Notes: a model not told the origin generated them from the sequence alone. DNA of 64,000 nucleotides from Sporosarcina sp. P13 (GCF_002743055.1 NZ_PDYM01000012.1:1-64000), one strand, 5' to 3'; positions 53,920 to 63,316 are shown, counted from the first letter of the stretch. Program-made: numbers and translations.

Positions 53920-54870
53920 TTAGGACATTTGCTTTTCACAAATCTCAATTACCGCTTTGACAGAGTCCGCTGACTGATCAAGCGCTGTTTGCTCTTCATC
54001 TGTTAGCGGTAGTTCAATGACACTCTCGATGCCATTCCCCCCAAGAACAGTTGGAACACCTAAATAAATATTTTGATAACCGTATTCGCCTTCTAAATAA
54101 GCAATCGACGGCAAGATCCGTTTCTTGTCTTTAATGATCGCTTCTGCCATCTCAACTAGTGCTGCAGCAGGTGCGTAATAAGCACTACCGTTTCCTAGTA
54201 GTGAGACAATTTCGCCGCCACCTTTACGTGTACGCTCAACAATTGCTTCTAGTCGATCAGCTGGGATGATTTTATCCAACGGAATGCCGCCAGCATAAGA
54301 ATAGCGTACAAGTGGAACCATATCATCACCATGGCCGCCTAGTACGAAGCCCGAAATGTCCTCTATAGAAATATTCAGTTCTTCCGAGACGAACGTGTTG
54401 AAACGTGCAGTATCGAGTACTCCCGATTGACCAATGACACGGTTTTTCGGGAAGCCTGTTGTCTTATAGCAAACATACGTCATCGCATCAACGGGATTAC
54501 TTAAAATCAATACCGTACTATCTGGTGCATAGCGTTTTACTTGTTCAGAAACGGAGCGCATAATTTTCGCATTAGTTGCAACGAGATCATCACGGCTCAT
54601 GCCCGGTTTACGCGCAACACCTGCTGTAATGATAACCATCGCAGCGCCTTCTATATCCTCATAATTTGCTGTACCCGTAATTCGAGAATTAAATTGCTGC
54701 ACAGGACTCGTTTGGAGAAGGTCCAATGCTTTTCCTTTCGTCGGATTGGAAAGGTCCGGGATATCCACTAAGACGATGTCGCCTAATTCTTTCTGCGCTG
54801 CCATCAATGCAACCGTAGATCCGGTGTGACCTGCTCCAATAACAGCAATCTTATGTCGTTTGAAAGCCAT
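53920..54870 (-). CDS. mdh: Malate dehydrogenase
   Basis: A 316-aa NAD-dependent dehydrogenase of the LDH-like MDH group. Rossmann motif [13 protein letters not shown] with the adenine-ribose Asp in VLVDIPD; the specificity loop [13 protein letters not shown] has Arg where lactate dehydrogenases have Gln; catalytic His in GGHGDDM. Interconverts malate and oxaloacetate. It lies at the tail of the microcompartment locus behind array 2, so it may be under its own control. ATG after AAAGGAG. Confidence 0.94.
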   Translation of the reverse strand: MAFKRHKIAVIGAGHTGSTVALMAAQKELGDIVLVDIPDLSNPTKGKALDLLQTSPVQQFNSRITGTANYEDIEGAAMVIITAGVARKPGMSRDDLVATNAKIMRSVSEQVKRYAPDSTVLILSNPVDAMTYVCYKTTGFPKNRVIGQSGVLDTARFNTFVSEELNISIEDISGFVLGGHGDDMVPLVRYSYAGGIPLDKIIPADRLEAIVERTRKGGGEIVSLLGNGSAYYAPAAALVEMAEAIIKDKKRILPSIAYLEGEYGYQNIYLGVPTVLGGNGIESVIELPLTDEEQTALDQSADSVKAVIEICEKQMS

Positions 54871-54914
54871 GAAAACTACTCCTTTCTATATAGACTGGAT
54901 GTTTTGATATCGTA

Positions 54915-55061
54915 TTTGGCGCGGTGTTATGTGGCTTAGGCTCGGTTCGATGCCTGTTACGCTCGGTCTGGTGACGGTTTCGTTCGGTCCGACCAGACTT
55001 TCGCTCGTTTCAGCATGGGTTTTGCTCGGTACACAATAACTTTCGCGCGGATCACTAATAC
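54915..55061 (+). repeat. 21-bp phased intergenic array 2 (seven units)
   Basis: GCnCGGT-like cores begin exactly every 21 bp at 54919, 54940, 54961, 54982, 55003, 55024 and 55045 (GCGCGGT, GCTCGGT, GCTCGGT, GTTCGGT, GCTCGTT, GCTCGGT, GCGCGGA). The 10-11 bp between cores are not conserved. Lies 45 bp upstream of the mdh start. Confidence 0.85.
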
Positions 55062-55075
55062 AACCATTCACTAAA

Positions 55076-55411
55076 TCAGTCTTTCTTTGGTGCCTTCGCC
55101 TTAGGTTCTGCCGGTTTCTTTACTTCAGGAACAACAGGTGCTGCCGGCTTCATCATACTATATACTGAATCATCAGGACGAGGGATTACGTGCGCACCGA
55201 GTAATTCACCGACACGCGCTGCTGCATCGCGACCTGCATCAACTGCTGCTTGAACCGCACCTACATCACCTTGAACGATGACCGTAACGATTCCGCCATC
55301 AACCATCTCCTGTGAAACCAATTCCACGTTTGATGCCTTCACCATAGCATCCGCCGCTTCAATTGATCCAATCAATCCTTTTGTTTCAATCATTCCGATT
55401 GCTTGACTCAT
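55076..55411 (-). CDS. BMC-H shell protein with Lys/Pro-rich tail
   Basis: A 111-aa BMC-domain protein ([26 protein letters not shown]..., [22 protein letters not shown]) forming hexagonal shell tiles. A C-terminal extension of about 30 residues rich in Lys, Pro and Ala ([17 protein letters not shown]) is not part of the fold and may face the lumen or bind nucleic acid or another protein. Its start overlaps eutN. Confidence 0.9.
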   Translation of the reverse strand: MSQAIGMIETKGLIGSIEAADAMVKASNVELVSQEMVDGGIVTVIVQGDVGAVQAAVDAGRDAAARVGELLGAHVIPRPDDSVYSMMKPAAPVVPEVKKPAEPKAKAPKKD

Positions 55412-55691
55412 GTATATCACCTCTCTTCACTTCTGTTGAATCAATAATACCGATTATGACCGCATCGATAGGAATTGGGTTTTCTTTCGGCAAAATGAAG
55501 CGTGAAGAACCACCACTCGTAATGAGCACCTCGTCACCAATTCCTGCACCAATTCGATCCGCTGCGACCATATGCGTCTGTATATTATTGCCGTGTGCAT
55601 CAATCGGCTGGATGATTAATAGCTTCAGACCAGCTAACCCATCTTCTTTGCGAGTTGCCCACACATTACCGATTACTCTGCCCATTCTCAT
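55386..55691 (-). CDS. eutN: EutN/CcmL pentameric vertex protein
   Basis: A 101-aa protein with the EutN/CcmL fold: [40 protein letters not shown] and DAVIIGIID. Pentamers cap the vertices of the microcompartment. ATG after AAAAAGGTG. Position between pduL and the last BMC gene is typical. Confidence 0.92.
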   Translation of the reverse strand: MRMGRVIGNVWATRKEDGLAGLKLLIIQPIDAHGNNIQTHMVAADRIGAGIGDEVLITSGGSSRFILPKENPIPIDAVIIGIIDSTEVKRGDIHESSNRND

Positions 55692-55707
55692 GCGTAATCA
55701 CCTTTTT

Positions 55708-56580
55708 CTACTTTCTGACGGTTATCGTTTTACCGAGTTCCCGTGCAGTATCTTTTGCAAGTGCTGTGACAATTGTTCCTTTATTAATAACAATTTCATC
55801 TTCTGAAATCGCGGCTAAGTCTTCAGTAGACAAAAGCTTTTTCGTAAATTCAAATGACTGCGAAACATTTACCGGACTAGGTACTTTCACCGTTTCCGGT
55901 ATAGTTTGTACAGCTCCCGTTTCTTTTACATCATTCGCTTTGACTAAACGACCAATTGTACCCTGTGTAATGAAACCTGCATTCGCTTCATCGGTATCAA
56001 TATGCATTTCAAGACGATAACGTTCATTCACCCGAATGCGCACATTGCGGAATGAAATCGGTCGGATTCCATCAGCATCTACCGTAATATACTCTCCGTC
56101 TTCCACGCCAAAACGCGCAGCATCTGAGGGAGGCATATGGATATGAGACTGCGCGATGATCAAACCTTGTTCGATATGCACACTGCCTTTTGGTCCGATC
56201 AATGTAATCGGTGCTGATCCTTCTATATTGCCGGATTCCCGAAGTGGGGGCTTGACGCCAAGCTTCATGGCATCCGTAAAGCTAACCTCAACTTGGGTCG
56301 CTTTTCGGACAGGTCCTAAAATACGTACGCGTTCAATACTGCTTTTAGGTCCTGCAATCATCACCGTTTCATTAGCGGCGAATTGGCCCGGCTGTGAAAG
56401 CTCGGACCGTTGCGTCAATTGATACCCTGCGCCAAACAATACTTCCACATGTTCAGGCTGTAAATGTACGTGACGAGCGGAAACTGCAATAGGAACCGCT
56501 CGTTCCGGCAATTGAACGGGACTTTTCCCTAGTTGCCCGAGAATTTCCCCGACAATCTGCTCAATCAATTGCTGATTCAT
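55708..56580 (-). CDS. pduL: Phosphate propanoyl/acetyltransferase PduL with C-terminal extension
   Basis: Converts acyl-CoA plus phosphate to acyl-phosphate and recycles CoA inside the shell. About 290 aa. An N-terminal amphipathic helix (NQQLIEQIVGEILGQL) is a likely encapsulation peptide. PTAC domains: VSARHVHLQPEHV and AQSHIHMPPSDA with the zinc-binding His residues, and EMHIDTDEANAG. An extra 50-residue C-terminal segment (FTKKLLSTEDLAAI, then VINKGTIVTALAKDTARELG) resembles a small domain found in other BMC enzymes. ATG preferred over a GTG three codons upstream. Confidence 0.9.
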   Translation of the reverse strand: MNQQLIEQIVGEILGQLGKSPVQLPERAVPIAVSARHVHLQPEHVEVLFGAGYQLTQRSELSQPGQFAANETVMIAGPKSSIERVRILGPVRKATQVEVSFTDAMKLGVKPPLRESGNIEGSAPITLIGPKGSVHIEQGLIIAQSHIHMPPSDAARFGVEDGEYITVDADGIRPISFRNVRIRVNERYRLEMHIDTDEANAGFITQGTIGRLVKANDVKETGAVQTIPETVKVPSPVNVSQSFEFTKKLLSTEDLAAISEDEIVINKGTIVTALAKDTARELGKTITVRK

Positions 56581-56613
56581 TTCGTTCACGCCTTTCTACT
56601 TTGCCCGCAGTGA

Positions 56614-56898
56614 TTATTCGCTTTTTGGCAAGATCATTTCAAGTTCATTATGTGGTCTTGGGATGACGTGAACAGATAGTAATTCACCCACACGTTGTGC
56701 AGATGCTGCTCCTGCGTCTGTTGCCGCTTTTACTGCGCCTACATCGCCACGCACCATAACTGTTACAATTCCGCCACCGACATGTACTTTACCGACTAAA
56801 TTTACGCTAGCTGCTTTGACCATTGCGTCTGCTGCTTCAATTGCACCGATTAAACCTTTTGTTTCTACCATTCCTAATGCTGTACCTTCTCTGTTCAT
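56614..56898 (-). CDS. eutM: EutM-type BMC-H shell protein
   Basis: A 94-aa shell hexamer protein: [54 protein letters not shown]. Close to EutM/PduA, the main facet protein whose central pores pass substrates. Directly after eutE in the locus. Confidence 0.93.
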   Translation of the reverse strand: MNREGTALGMVETKGLIGAIEAADAMVKAASVNLVGKVHVGGGIVTVMVRGDVGAVKAATDAGAASAQRVGELLSVHVIPRPHNELEMILPKSE

Positions 56899-56921
56899 AA
56901 TTGTTTCCTCCTAATAGGGTT

Positions 56922-58433
56922 TTATTTTGTAAGTTGCTTAACAATTTCACTGACTAAGTTCTGTACCAATGCTGGATCGATGTTGCTATTTGTTGATGTT
57001 GACACATTGTTCATCACGCTAGATACAAGCTGATCATTCGAGCTAGCTACCGGTTCTGAATGCTTCGGTAATTGAACTTCTTTCGTACCGTATGCCATTC
57101 GCTTAATGTTCAGCAAGTGCTTCGCTGTCACATTATCGGACGTAATATTGCCGCCGAATGTGCCGCAACCTAATGTCAATGATGGCATCAAGCCTGTTGT
57201 ACCTCCGACGGCTCCAACAGAAGACATCGTGTTAACCAAAATACGAGATACCGGCATTTCCATTGCGAATTCACGAGCGACTGCATCGATTTCCGTATGA
57301 AGTGCCAAGCTATGCCCGCGTCCGCCAAGGTTCAGCAAGTCAAGGCATACTTCCTTCGCATGCTTCACACCGTCCACAGTATACATAGCAAAAATTGGTG
57401 ATAGTTTTTCCAATGAAAACGGAATATCCTTACCAATTTTCGTTTCGATACCGATGATCAAGCGCGTGCCTTCCGGTAAAGAAATACCTGCTAGATCCGC
57501 AATGAACTGCGGGCTCTTACCGACTACTTTCGGGTTCACCTTACCAGGAGTTGGTGAGATTACACCTTCCATAATCTTTTTCTCTTCATCCGATAAAATA
57601 TAGGCACCGTTTTTCTTTAGCTCACGAGTGACAAGATCAACGACGTGCTTATCGACAACAATTGCTTGCTCCGTTGCACAGATCGTACCGTAATCGAATG
57701 ATTTGCTATCAACGATATCTTTAACCGCTTTTTCAATTTTTGCGGAACGTTCGATATAGACTGGTACATTACCAGGACCTACGCCGTATGCCGGTTTCCC
57801 AGAGCTATACGCTGCTTTCACTAACGCACCGCCACCCGTTGCAACGATCAAGTTAATATCTTTATGCGACATCAATTGCTGCGTTGCTTCCATTGAAGCC
57901 AATGTCAAACACTGGATCAAACCTTCAGGAGCACCTGCCGCAACCGCCGCCGCGTCACAGACTTTGAGCGCTTCATGCGTACATTTCACTGCGTATGGGT
58001 GAGGACTAACGACGATTGCATTACGTGTCTTCAATGAAATCAACGTTTTGAAGAATGCAGTTGACGTTGGATTGGTTGTCGGAATAATTGCGGCAACGAC
58101 ACCAAATGGAGCAGCAATTTCCACGACTTTATTTAAATGGTCTTCTTTGATGACACCAACCGTTTTTAGGTCTTTGATGCTTTCGTACACATCACGGGAT
58201 CCGACTTCGTTCTTAATTTTCTTATGGGCAGCCACTCCCATCCCCGTTTCTTCTACAGCCAGTTGCGCAAGGCGTCCGGAATGTTCGAAGGCTGCGTCAG
58301 CTACTGCTTTGACGATTTTATCGACTTGTTGCTGTGTATAGCTCATGAATTTTTCTTGTGCTTCTTTTGCGGTCTGAACGGCCAAGCGCATTTGCTGCAA
58401 GGCCAATAAATCTTTATCCACTAATTGAACCAA
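56922..58433 (-). CDS. eutE: Acylating acetaldehyde dehydrogenase EutE with encapsulation tail
   Basis: A 503-aa CoA-acylating aldehyde dehydrogenase that oxidises acetaldehyde to acetyl-CoA with NAD. ALDH features: PTTNPTSTAFFK, catalytic Cys in DYGTICATEQAI, and GPGNVPVYIERSA. The C-terminal helix DPALVQNLVSEIVKQLTK, after a Ser/Asn-rich linker, is a typical encapsulation peptide. TTG start after GGAGTG. It supplies PduL and removes toxic aldehyde within the shell. Confidence 0.94.
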   Translation of the reverse strand: MVQLVDKDLLALQQMRLAVQTAKEAQEKFMSYTQQQVDKIVKAVADAAFEHSGRLAQLAVEETGMGVAAHKKIKNEVGSRDVYESIKDLKTVGVIKEDHLNKVVEIAAPFGVVAAIIPTTNPTSTAFFKTLISLKTRNAIVVSPHPYAVKCTHEALKVCDAAAVAAGAPEGLIQCLTLASMEATQQLMSHKDINLIVATGGGALVKAAYSSGKPAYGVGPGNVPVYIERSAKIEKAVKDIVDSKSFDYGTICATEQAIVVDKHVVDLVTRELKKNGAYILSDEEKKIMEGVISPTPGKVNPKVVGKSPQFIADLAGISLPEGTRLIIGIETKIGKDIPFSLEKLSPIFAMYTVDGVKHAKEVCLDLLNLGGRGHSLALHTEIDAVAREFAMEMPVSRILVNTMSSVGAVGGTTGLMPSLTLGCGTFGGNITSDNVTAKHLLNIKRMAYGTKEVQLPKHSEPVASSNDQLVSSVMNNVSTSTNSNIDPALVQNLVSEIVKQLTK

Positions 58434-58464
58434 GTAAAAACACTCCTTTCTAAATACTACTATT

Positions 58465-59109
58465 TCAATAACTTAACGGATTGTTTGCCATGTTCTGTAT
58501 GGCTTCCCTAAATGCGTCGGCCGCTGCTTGGCAAGAAGATTGACTGCCTGTCAGCAAGCCGCCGCCGAAGTTTGTTTCGGAAGGAGGCGCATAGAGTTCA
58601 CACAGTGTAACGTCTGCCGCTTTAAGGGCAGCGTCTAGGCCGATAATAGCTTCGAGTGGTGGTGCAATCAAATAGGCCAGTGATTGCCCGACCGGTATGT
58701 TAGCCATTTCAGCTAAATAACTACCACAGCTAGAGATGGTATGCGCATAAAGTGCATGATCCGTATTGCCGTTAATTGCTTCAAAATACGCTTCATGCTC
58801 TACCGTGACCCGAATTGAATCAAGACCACTTTTTACTTCTTCCGGAGAAGGTCCAGCAATAATTCCGATGAACTCGCCAGATAGCGGACCTGATGAGTGA
58901 GCTGCGCCAGCGTAGAAACTTTTGGCGTAAACGACTTCCACATCTGTATGCTTTGTCGCAGCATCAATCGCTGTATAGCCAATATCATCAATAGTCGTCG
59001 TCACTAATCCTAAACTTCGCTGATAAGGCTTCAGTTGAAACTTTTCAGCTAGTTCTGGACTAACGTTCGGAATGACTTGCATCGATAAAATATCTGCATG
59101 GATTTTCAT
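58465..59109 (-). CDS. eutL: EutL-type trimeric shell protein
   Basis: A 214-aa tandem BMC-domain protein, forming trimers with gated pores. Motifs: PYQRSLGLVTTTIDDIGYTAIDAATKHT, YAKSFYAGAAHSSGPLSGE and NFGGGLLTGSQSSC. The true start, MKIHADIL, follows AAGGAGAAGG; the open frame reaches further back into eutC. Confidence 0.93.
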   Translation of the reverse strand: MKIHADILSMQVIPNVSPELAEKFQLKPYQRSLGLVTTTIDDIGYTAIDAATKHTDVEVVYAKSFYAGAAHSSGPLSGEFIGIIAGPSPEEVKSGLDSIRVTVEHEAYFEAINGNTDHALYAHTISSCGSYLAEMANIPVGQSLAYLIAPPLEAIIGLDAALKAADVTLCELYAPPSETNFGGGLLTGSQSSCQAAADAFREAIQNMANNPLSY

Positions 59110-59125
59110 TCGTCCTTCTCCTTCC

Positions 59126-60109
59126 TTAGCCTTCTTTTTGAATGAGGGATACACCACTCGCCTCATATTTCAAGATCTTCTGGATAATTGTACCGAGGAA
59201 CGCACCCGCCTCAACAGGTGGGATTCCGCCTTTATGGATATTGGAGATGACCATACGATCCGCTTCAATCGTGCCATGTCTGGGCTTGTAGCACATATAG
59301 GCACTGAGTGATTCCGCGGAAACTAAACCGGGGCGTTCGCCAATCAACATGACGACAACATCTGGTTGGATTAACTCACCAATATCATCCATCACAGCGA
59401 CTCGTCCTTTATCAACATAAAACGTCGTACCCATTTCGATATTCATATTATTAAGCGATTGCTCAAGCGATAAATAAACGTCTTCTAAGTTTTCTTCAAT
59501 CGCTTTCGCACTCAGTCCATTTGACGCCACAATTTGTACGACTGGTGATTTTTTACAACGTTCTTGAATGATCGCTTTTGCTTCATCAGAAAGTTTTCTA
59601 CCAAGATCCGGGCGTCGGATATATTCTTCCTTATCCGCTACTTGGGACTGCACTTGGAATAACCCTAACTGATCAAGCAAATCGTCTGGTACCTCACCAT
59701 AGACTGCATCGACTGCCGCCGCGTGATCCAATCGGAACTGCAACCATGTCTTCGTTTTCGGGCGTGAACCTGCACGTCCAACACCTATTCGAGCAGGTGT
59801 CTTCTTGCGGTACTCCGCAAATCGGTCTTCTTCAGGCTCTGCTTTCGGTTTGCCAAATGCCGTCGTTGGTTTTGGTTTAACCGTTGCGATAGCGCGTTGT
59901 GGCTCTTCAGTCATACTATGGAATGTCACTGCTCCACTAGGTGAATTTTTCAGTGTTTCCACTTCCAACTGCCCAACCGGTTGCTGTGAAAATAACTTTA
60001 CTTTTTGTTCGCTAGTCGTCTGCTGTGCTGTTTGACCACTACTAGCAGCTTCTAGTTTTTCTACAACCATTTTTGTAATTTGCTGAATCAATTCTTCATT
60101 CAAGTCCAT
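59126..60109 (-). CDS. eutC: Ethanolamine ammonia-lyase small subunit
   Basis: With EutB it converts ethanolamine to acetaldehyde and ammonia using adenosylcobalamin. About 327 aa. An N-terminal amphipathic helix (NEELIQQITKMVVEKL) and a long linker precede the catalytic part: TPARIGVGRAGSRPKT, FRLDHAAAVDAVYGEV and IGERPGLVSAESLSAYMCY. The N-terminal part is probably an encapsulation peptide. ATG in a compact AGGAGGTGG context; TTG two codons later is possible. Confidence 0.93.
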   Translation of the reverse strand: MDLNEELIQQITKMVVEKLEAASSGQTAQQTTSEQKVKLFSQQPVGQLEVETLKNSPSGAVTFHSMTEEPQRAIATVKPKPTTAFGKPKAEPEEDRFAEYRKKTPARIGVGRAGSRPKTKTWLQFRLDHAAAVDAVYGEVPDDLLDQLGLFQVQSQVADKEEYIRRPDLGRKLSDEAKAIIQERCKKSPVVQIVASNGLSAKAIEENLEDVYLSLEQSLNNMNIEMGTTFYVDKGRVAVMDDIGELIQPDVVVMLIGERPGLVSAESLSAYMCYKPRHGTIEADRMVISNIHKGGIPPVEAGAFLGTIIQKILKYEASGVSLIQKEG

Positions 60110-60116
60110 CCACCTC

Positions 60117-61481
60117 CTATCGATTGAACAGGGTGAGATCACCGGCACGTTTGCTTAGCATGCCGTTTTCGTAAATCCCCATCTTTTCAAGCCATTGTAA
60201 GTATTCAGGTGCAGGTGTTTTACCCATTGTCTGAAGAACTGTTGCCACGTCATGATAGCTCATGGACTGGTAGTTCAGCATGACGTCATCACCCATAGGT
60301 GCCGCAATGATGAAATTCACGCCTGCAGCTGTTAGTAAGATACTTAAATCTTCGATGTCGTTTTGATCTGCTTTAATGTGGTTCGTGTAGCAAATATCGA
60401 CGCCCATTGGCAGGCAGTGCATCTTGCCCATGAAATGATCTTCAAGACCCGCACGGATAACTTGTTTGCTATTGTATAAATATTCAGGTCCAATGAACCC
60501 AACTACCGTGTTAACGATATACGGGTCATAGTGTCGTGCAAAGCCATAGTTACGAGCTTCCATCGTCACTTGATCCACACCGTAATGCGCTTCGGCAGAC
60601 AATTCCGACCCTTGTCCTGTTTCAAAATACAACGTTTGTGGACCAGTACCTGTCCCTTGCTTCAACGACAAATCTTTCGCTTCTGCGATTAACTCGGCTG
60701 AAATCCCGAATGAACGATGGGCTTTTTCCGTTCCCGCTATACTTTGGAAAATCATATCGGCGGGTGCACCTTGCTCGATCGCTTTCATCTGCGTAGTAAC
60801 GTGCGCGAGTACACAGTTTTGCGTAGGTATTTCCCATTCATTGATGAAGTCCTTCGTTGCATGTAGGACACGCTTTACACTTTCCACTGAATCGTCTACC
60901 GGATTGATACCAATGACCGCGTCACCGATACCGTAAGACAGACCTTCTTTTAGTGATGTAATGATCCCATCAATATTGTCTGTCGGGTGATTTGGTTGCA
61001 AGCGGGAAGATAACGTCCCTTTTTGACCGATTGTAATATTACATGTTGATAAGATTTCAATTTTATTTGCTGCATGCACTAAGTCTAAATTGGACATTAG
61101 CTTAGCTACAGCTGCGATGACTTCGGATGTTAATCCACGGCTGAGTCGTTTTAATTCACGGTCGCCCACTTCATTGCTTAAGATGTATTCGCGTAGTTCC
61201 GCGATACTCCAGTTCTGGATCTCGCCATAGACCTTCTCGTTAATATCATTTTCAATAATGAGTGAGACTTCATCGCTTTCAATCGGGATCAACGGATTGT
61301 TTCGGATGTCACTTACGAGCAACTCACTGACAACTGTTTTGGCAGCAATTCGTTCTTGAACGGTTTCTGCCGCAATACCCGCGAGGCGATCACCAGATTT
61401 CTCTTCATTCGCTTTTGCAAGTACTTCTTTCAAGTCATTGAACACATATCGTTCGCCGCCTAAAGTAGTGGATAAATTCAC
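60117..61481 (-). CDS. eutB: Ethanolamine ammonia-lyase large subunit
   Basis: A 454-aa catalytic TIM-barrel subunit. LSRGLTSEVIAAVAKLMSNLDL and GIGDAVIGINPVDDSVESV are family segments; CYTNHIKADQND and ETGQGSELSAEAHYG carry substrate-binding residues. Uses the B12 radical mechanism. GTG start 9 nt after AAAGGAGG. Its stop lies 7 bp before the eutC start. Confidence 0.96.
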   Translation of the reverse strand: MNLSTTLGGERYVFNDLKEVLAKANEEKSGDRLAGIAAETVQERIAAKTVVSELLVSDIRNNPLIPIESDEVSLIIENDINEKVYGEIQNWSIAELREYILSNEVGDRELKRLSRGLTSEVIAAVAKLMSNLDLVHAANKIEILSTCNITIGQKGTLSSRLQPNHPTDNIDGIITSLKEGLSYGIGDAVIGINPVDDSVESVKRVLHATKDFINEWEIPTQNCVLAHVTTQMKAIEQGAPADMIFQSIAGTEKAHRSFGISAELIAEAKDLSLKQGTGTGPQTLYFETGQGSELSAEAHYGVDQVTMEARNYGFARHYDPYIVNTVVGFIGPEYLYNSKQVIRAGLEDHFMGKMHCLPMGVDICYTNHIKADQNDIEDLSILLTAAGVNFIIAAPMGDDVMLNYQSMSYHDVATVLQTMGKTPAPEYLQWLEKMGIYENGMLSKRAGDLTLFNR

Positions 61482-61495
61482 GTCGGAGACCTCCT

Positions 61496-62941
61496 TTACG
61501 TTGTGTGGAATGTTAGCGTTTTTACTACGACCGGTACGACACCTGAAGTGAGTGCTTTACCGATGTCGATGTAATCACCTGTTTCCACATTGATTTGATC
61601 TATGCAAATAATGCTTTGTTTTACTTGTAATGCCGCTAGTGTTTGGCCAATTACTTTGGCATGGTCTGATTGGATAACTAAGATAATTGGCTGTTCAGGG
61701 TGCGGCCGTTGATTCATGATTTGAACAATTGCTTTAGCTAACTGTTGCACATCGCGAAATCCTAGATAAGGCAGATTGGATAGGTAAAGCGCGAAGTTTT
61801 GACCTTCTTTAGCAGAGTCATATAAAGTGACTGCTTGTTGCACGGCATCTTCAAAATGGGATAACCCTGTTGCTAGATCCTCTTCAAAGTCATATTGGTG
61901 AATCGGAATGTTTTTCAACGGCAATTCATGTGGCGCAACTTGAATCGTGGCTCCGCTTATTTCAGTCGTCTGCGTTCCTGCACCTAACACGGTTGCACGC
62001 ACGGTTTCCACTGGCTCTTGCCAAGTAAAATGTTTCAGTGATGCGTTATGTAGCAAGGCTTCCGCTAGCTGAATACCGATATCGTCATATTGCGCTTCTT
62101 GAATTTCATCAGATGCGTGATGATACATGCATTCAGAAATACCACCTGAAAAGACGATTGTATCGACAGCTTGCGTCCAATTCGGTTCATGTCCTAGTAA
62201 GAGTATGTGATCTTGCGCATGGATCTCTTTTTTCAAGATACGTGCCATTGCTTCCGCCATATAGGTTGTTACGAATGAAACGGCTTTCGCACTTTGCGGA
62301 TCACCCACTTGCAATGTATACCCTTGATCTCGCAGCAATCGTTCGACTGGCGGCGAGATGGTACGAATAACCCCATTTTCAAATTCGATCAATCGACCAC
62401 CGATATGCATCGTGCATGTACCAAGTAATTGTTTATCCTTGAACACAGCAATATTCGCTGTGCCACCACCTATATCAATATTAGCTATGACACGACCACT
62501 TTTCCCCGAAGATTCATAGCTACCCGAACCTTTTGCAGCAATAATACCTTCCAGATCTGGACCTGCCGTTGCTACGAGAAAATCACCTGCTTCATCGGAC
62601 AGCTGATGCAACATCTCACTGGCATTTCGCTTGGTAGCAGTTTCACCCGTAATTATGACAGCTCCTGTTTCGATTTGAGAAGGTTGGATTCCCGCTTTGG
62701 CATATTCGGAGCGGATAATTTGTTGAACGCCAGCTACATTGATCGTCACTGCATCCTGCAATGGCGTGCGAAAAACCGGGCTTTTGTATAGAACTTCTTT
62801 ATCTGTGATTTCAATTCTTGGTACATGCGTTGCCCCTGCAACGTTCCGCAAAGAAAATTGGCTAATAATCAGTTTTGTCGTGCTTGTGCCAATATCAATG
62901 CCCGCACTAATGATTGTTTCGCGCTTATTGAAATTGTTCAC
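61496..62941 (-). CDS. eutA: Ethanolamine ammonia-lyase reactivase EutA
   Basis: An ASKHA ATPase that removes damaged cobalamin from EutBC. About 481 aa. AGIDIGTSTTKLIIS is the phosphate-1 loop, NIDIGGGTANIAVF phosphate-2, and FSGGISECM the adenosine motif. Two close in-frame GTG codons compete; the second, 7 nt after AAAGGGG, is used. It begins about 60 bp downstream of array 3 and should have its own promoter. Confidence 0.94.
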   Translation of the reverse strand: MNNFNKRETIISAGIDIGTSTTKLIISQFSLRNVAGATHVPRIEITDKEVLYKSPVFRTPLQDAVTINVAGVQQIIRSEYAKAGIQPSQIETGAVIITGETATKRNASEMLHQLSDEAGDFLVATAGPDLEGIIAAKGSGSYESSGKSGRVIANIDIGGGTANIAVFKDKQLLGTCTMHIGGRLIEFENGVIRTISPPVERLLRDQGYTLQVGDPQSAKAVSFVTTYMAEAMARILKKEIHAQDHILLLGHEPNWTQAVDTIVFSGGISECMYHHASDEIQEAQYDDIGIQLAEALLHNASLKHFTWQEPVETVRATVLGAGTQTTEISGATIQVAPHELPLKNIPIHQYDFEEDLATGLSHFEDAVQQAVTLYDSAKEGQNFALYLSNLPYLGFRDVQQLAKAIVQIMNQRPHPEQPIILVIQSDHAKVIGQTLAALQVKQSIICIDQINVETGDYIDIGKALTSGVVPVVVKTLTFHTT

Positions 62942-63003
62942 TTCCACACCCCTTTCTGATTACCTATAGCAGTTTCTACTTTGGACGCCAGCTACTTGGG
63001 TTG

Positions 63004-63153
63004 TTTGGCGCGGTGTTTTGTTTGTTTGGATCGGTATTTTGTGTGTTTGGATCGGTCTGTTATAGTTTTGGCGCGGTTTTCTACATATTTGGGGCGCTTC
63101 TTCTTACTTTGGCGCGGTGCCACACGTGTTTTGCGCGGTCCCTATCTATTCTA
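63004..63153 (+). repeat. 21-bp phased intergenic array 3 (seven units)
   Basis: TTTGGCGCGGT-like cores; the second G falls at 63008, 63029, 63050, 63071, 63092, 63112 and 63133 (six steps, five of 21 bp and one of 20). Cores: GCGCGGT, GATCGGT, GATCGGT, GCGCGGT, a degenerate GGGCGCT, GCGCGGT, GCGCGGT. Intervening 10 bp vary. It lies about 60 bp upstream of eutA. Confidence 0.85.
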
Positions 63154-63198
63154 GCCATGCGCAGCTGATCCTAACCAGTAATTTCCGCTAGTAGACAT

Positions 63199-63250
63199 AA
63201 AAAAAACGCCTTTACAAACCCATGGAAATGTCCACAGGATGTAAAGGCGT
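63199..63250 (-). terminator. Strong terminator between eutP and eutA
   Basis: On the minus strand GACGCCTTTACA and TGTAAAGGCGT close a long stem, continued by CCTGTGGA/TCCATGGG with CATT at the tip, then U8. It ends the eutSP transcript. No ANTAR-type AnnG hexaloop was seen. Confidence 0.85.
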
Positions 63251-63316
63251 CTTTGCCGTTTTTATTCACTTGTATGAAATCCACTATATCAAATTCATTA
63301 CGGACTGTAAAGAAAA

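Noticed and set aside
54886-55071. Minus-strand 61-aa frame across array 2
   Set aside because: Product of the 21-bp period; no ribosome site and array 3 has stops in the same reading.
63199-63250. EutV-type ANTAR antitermination hairpin
   Set aside because: The hairpin tip is not an AnnG-type hexaloop and no paired upstream hairpin was found.
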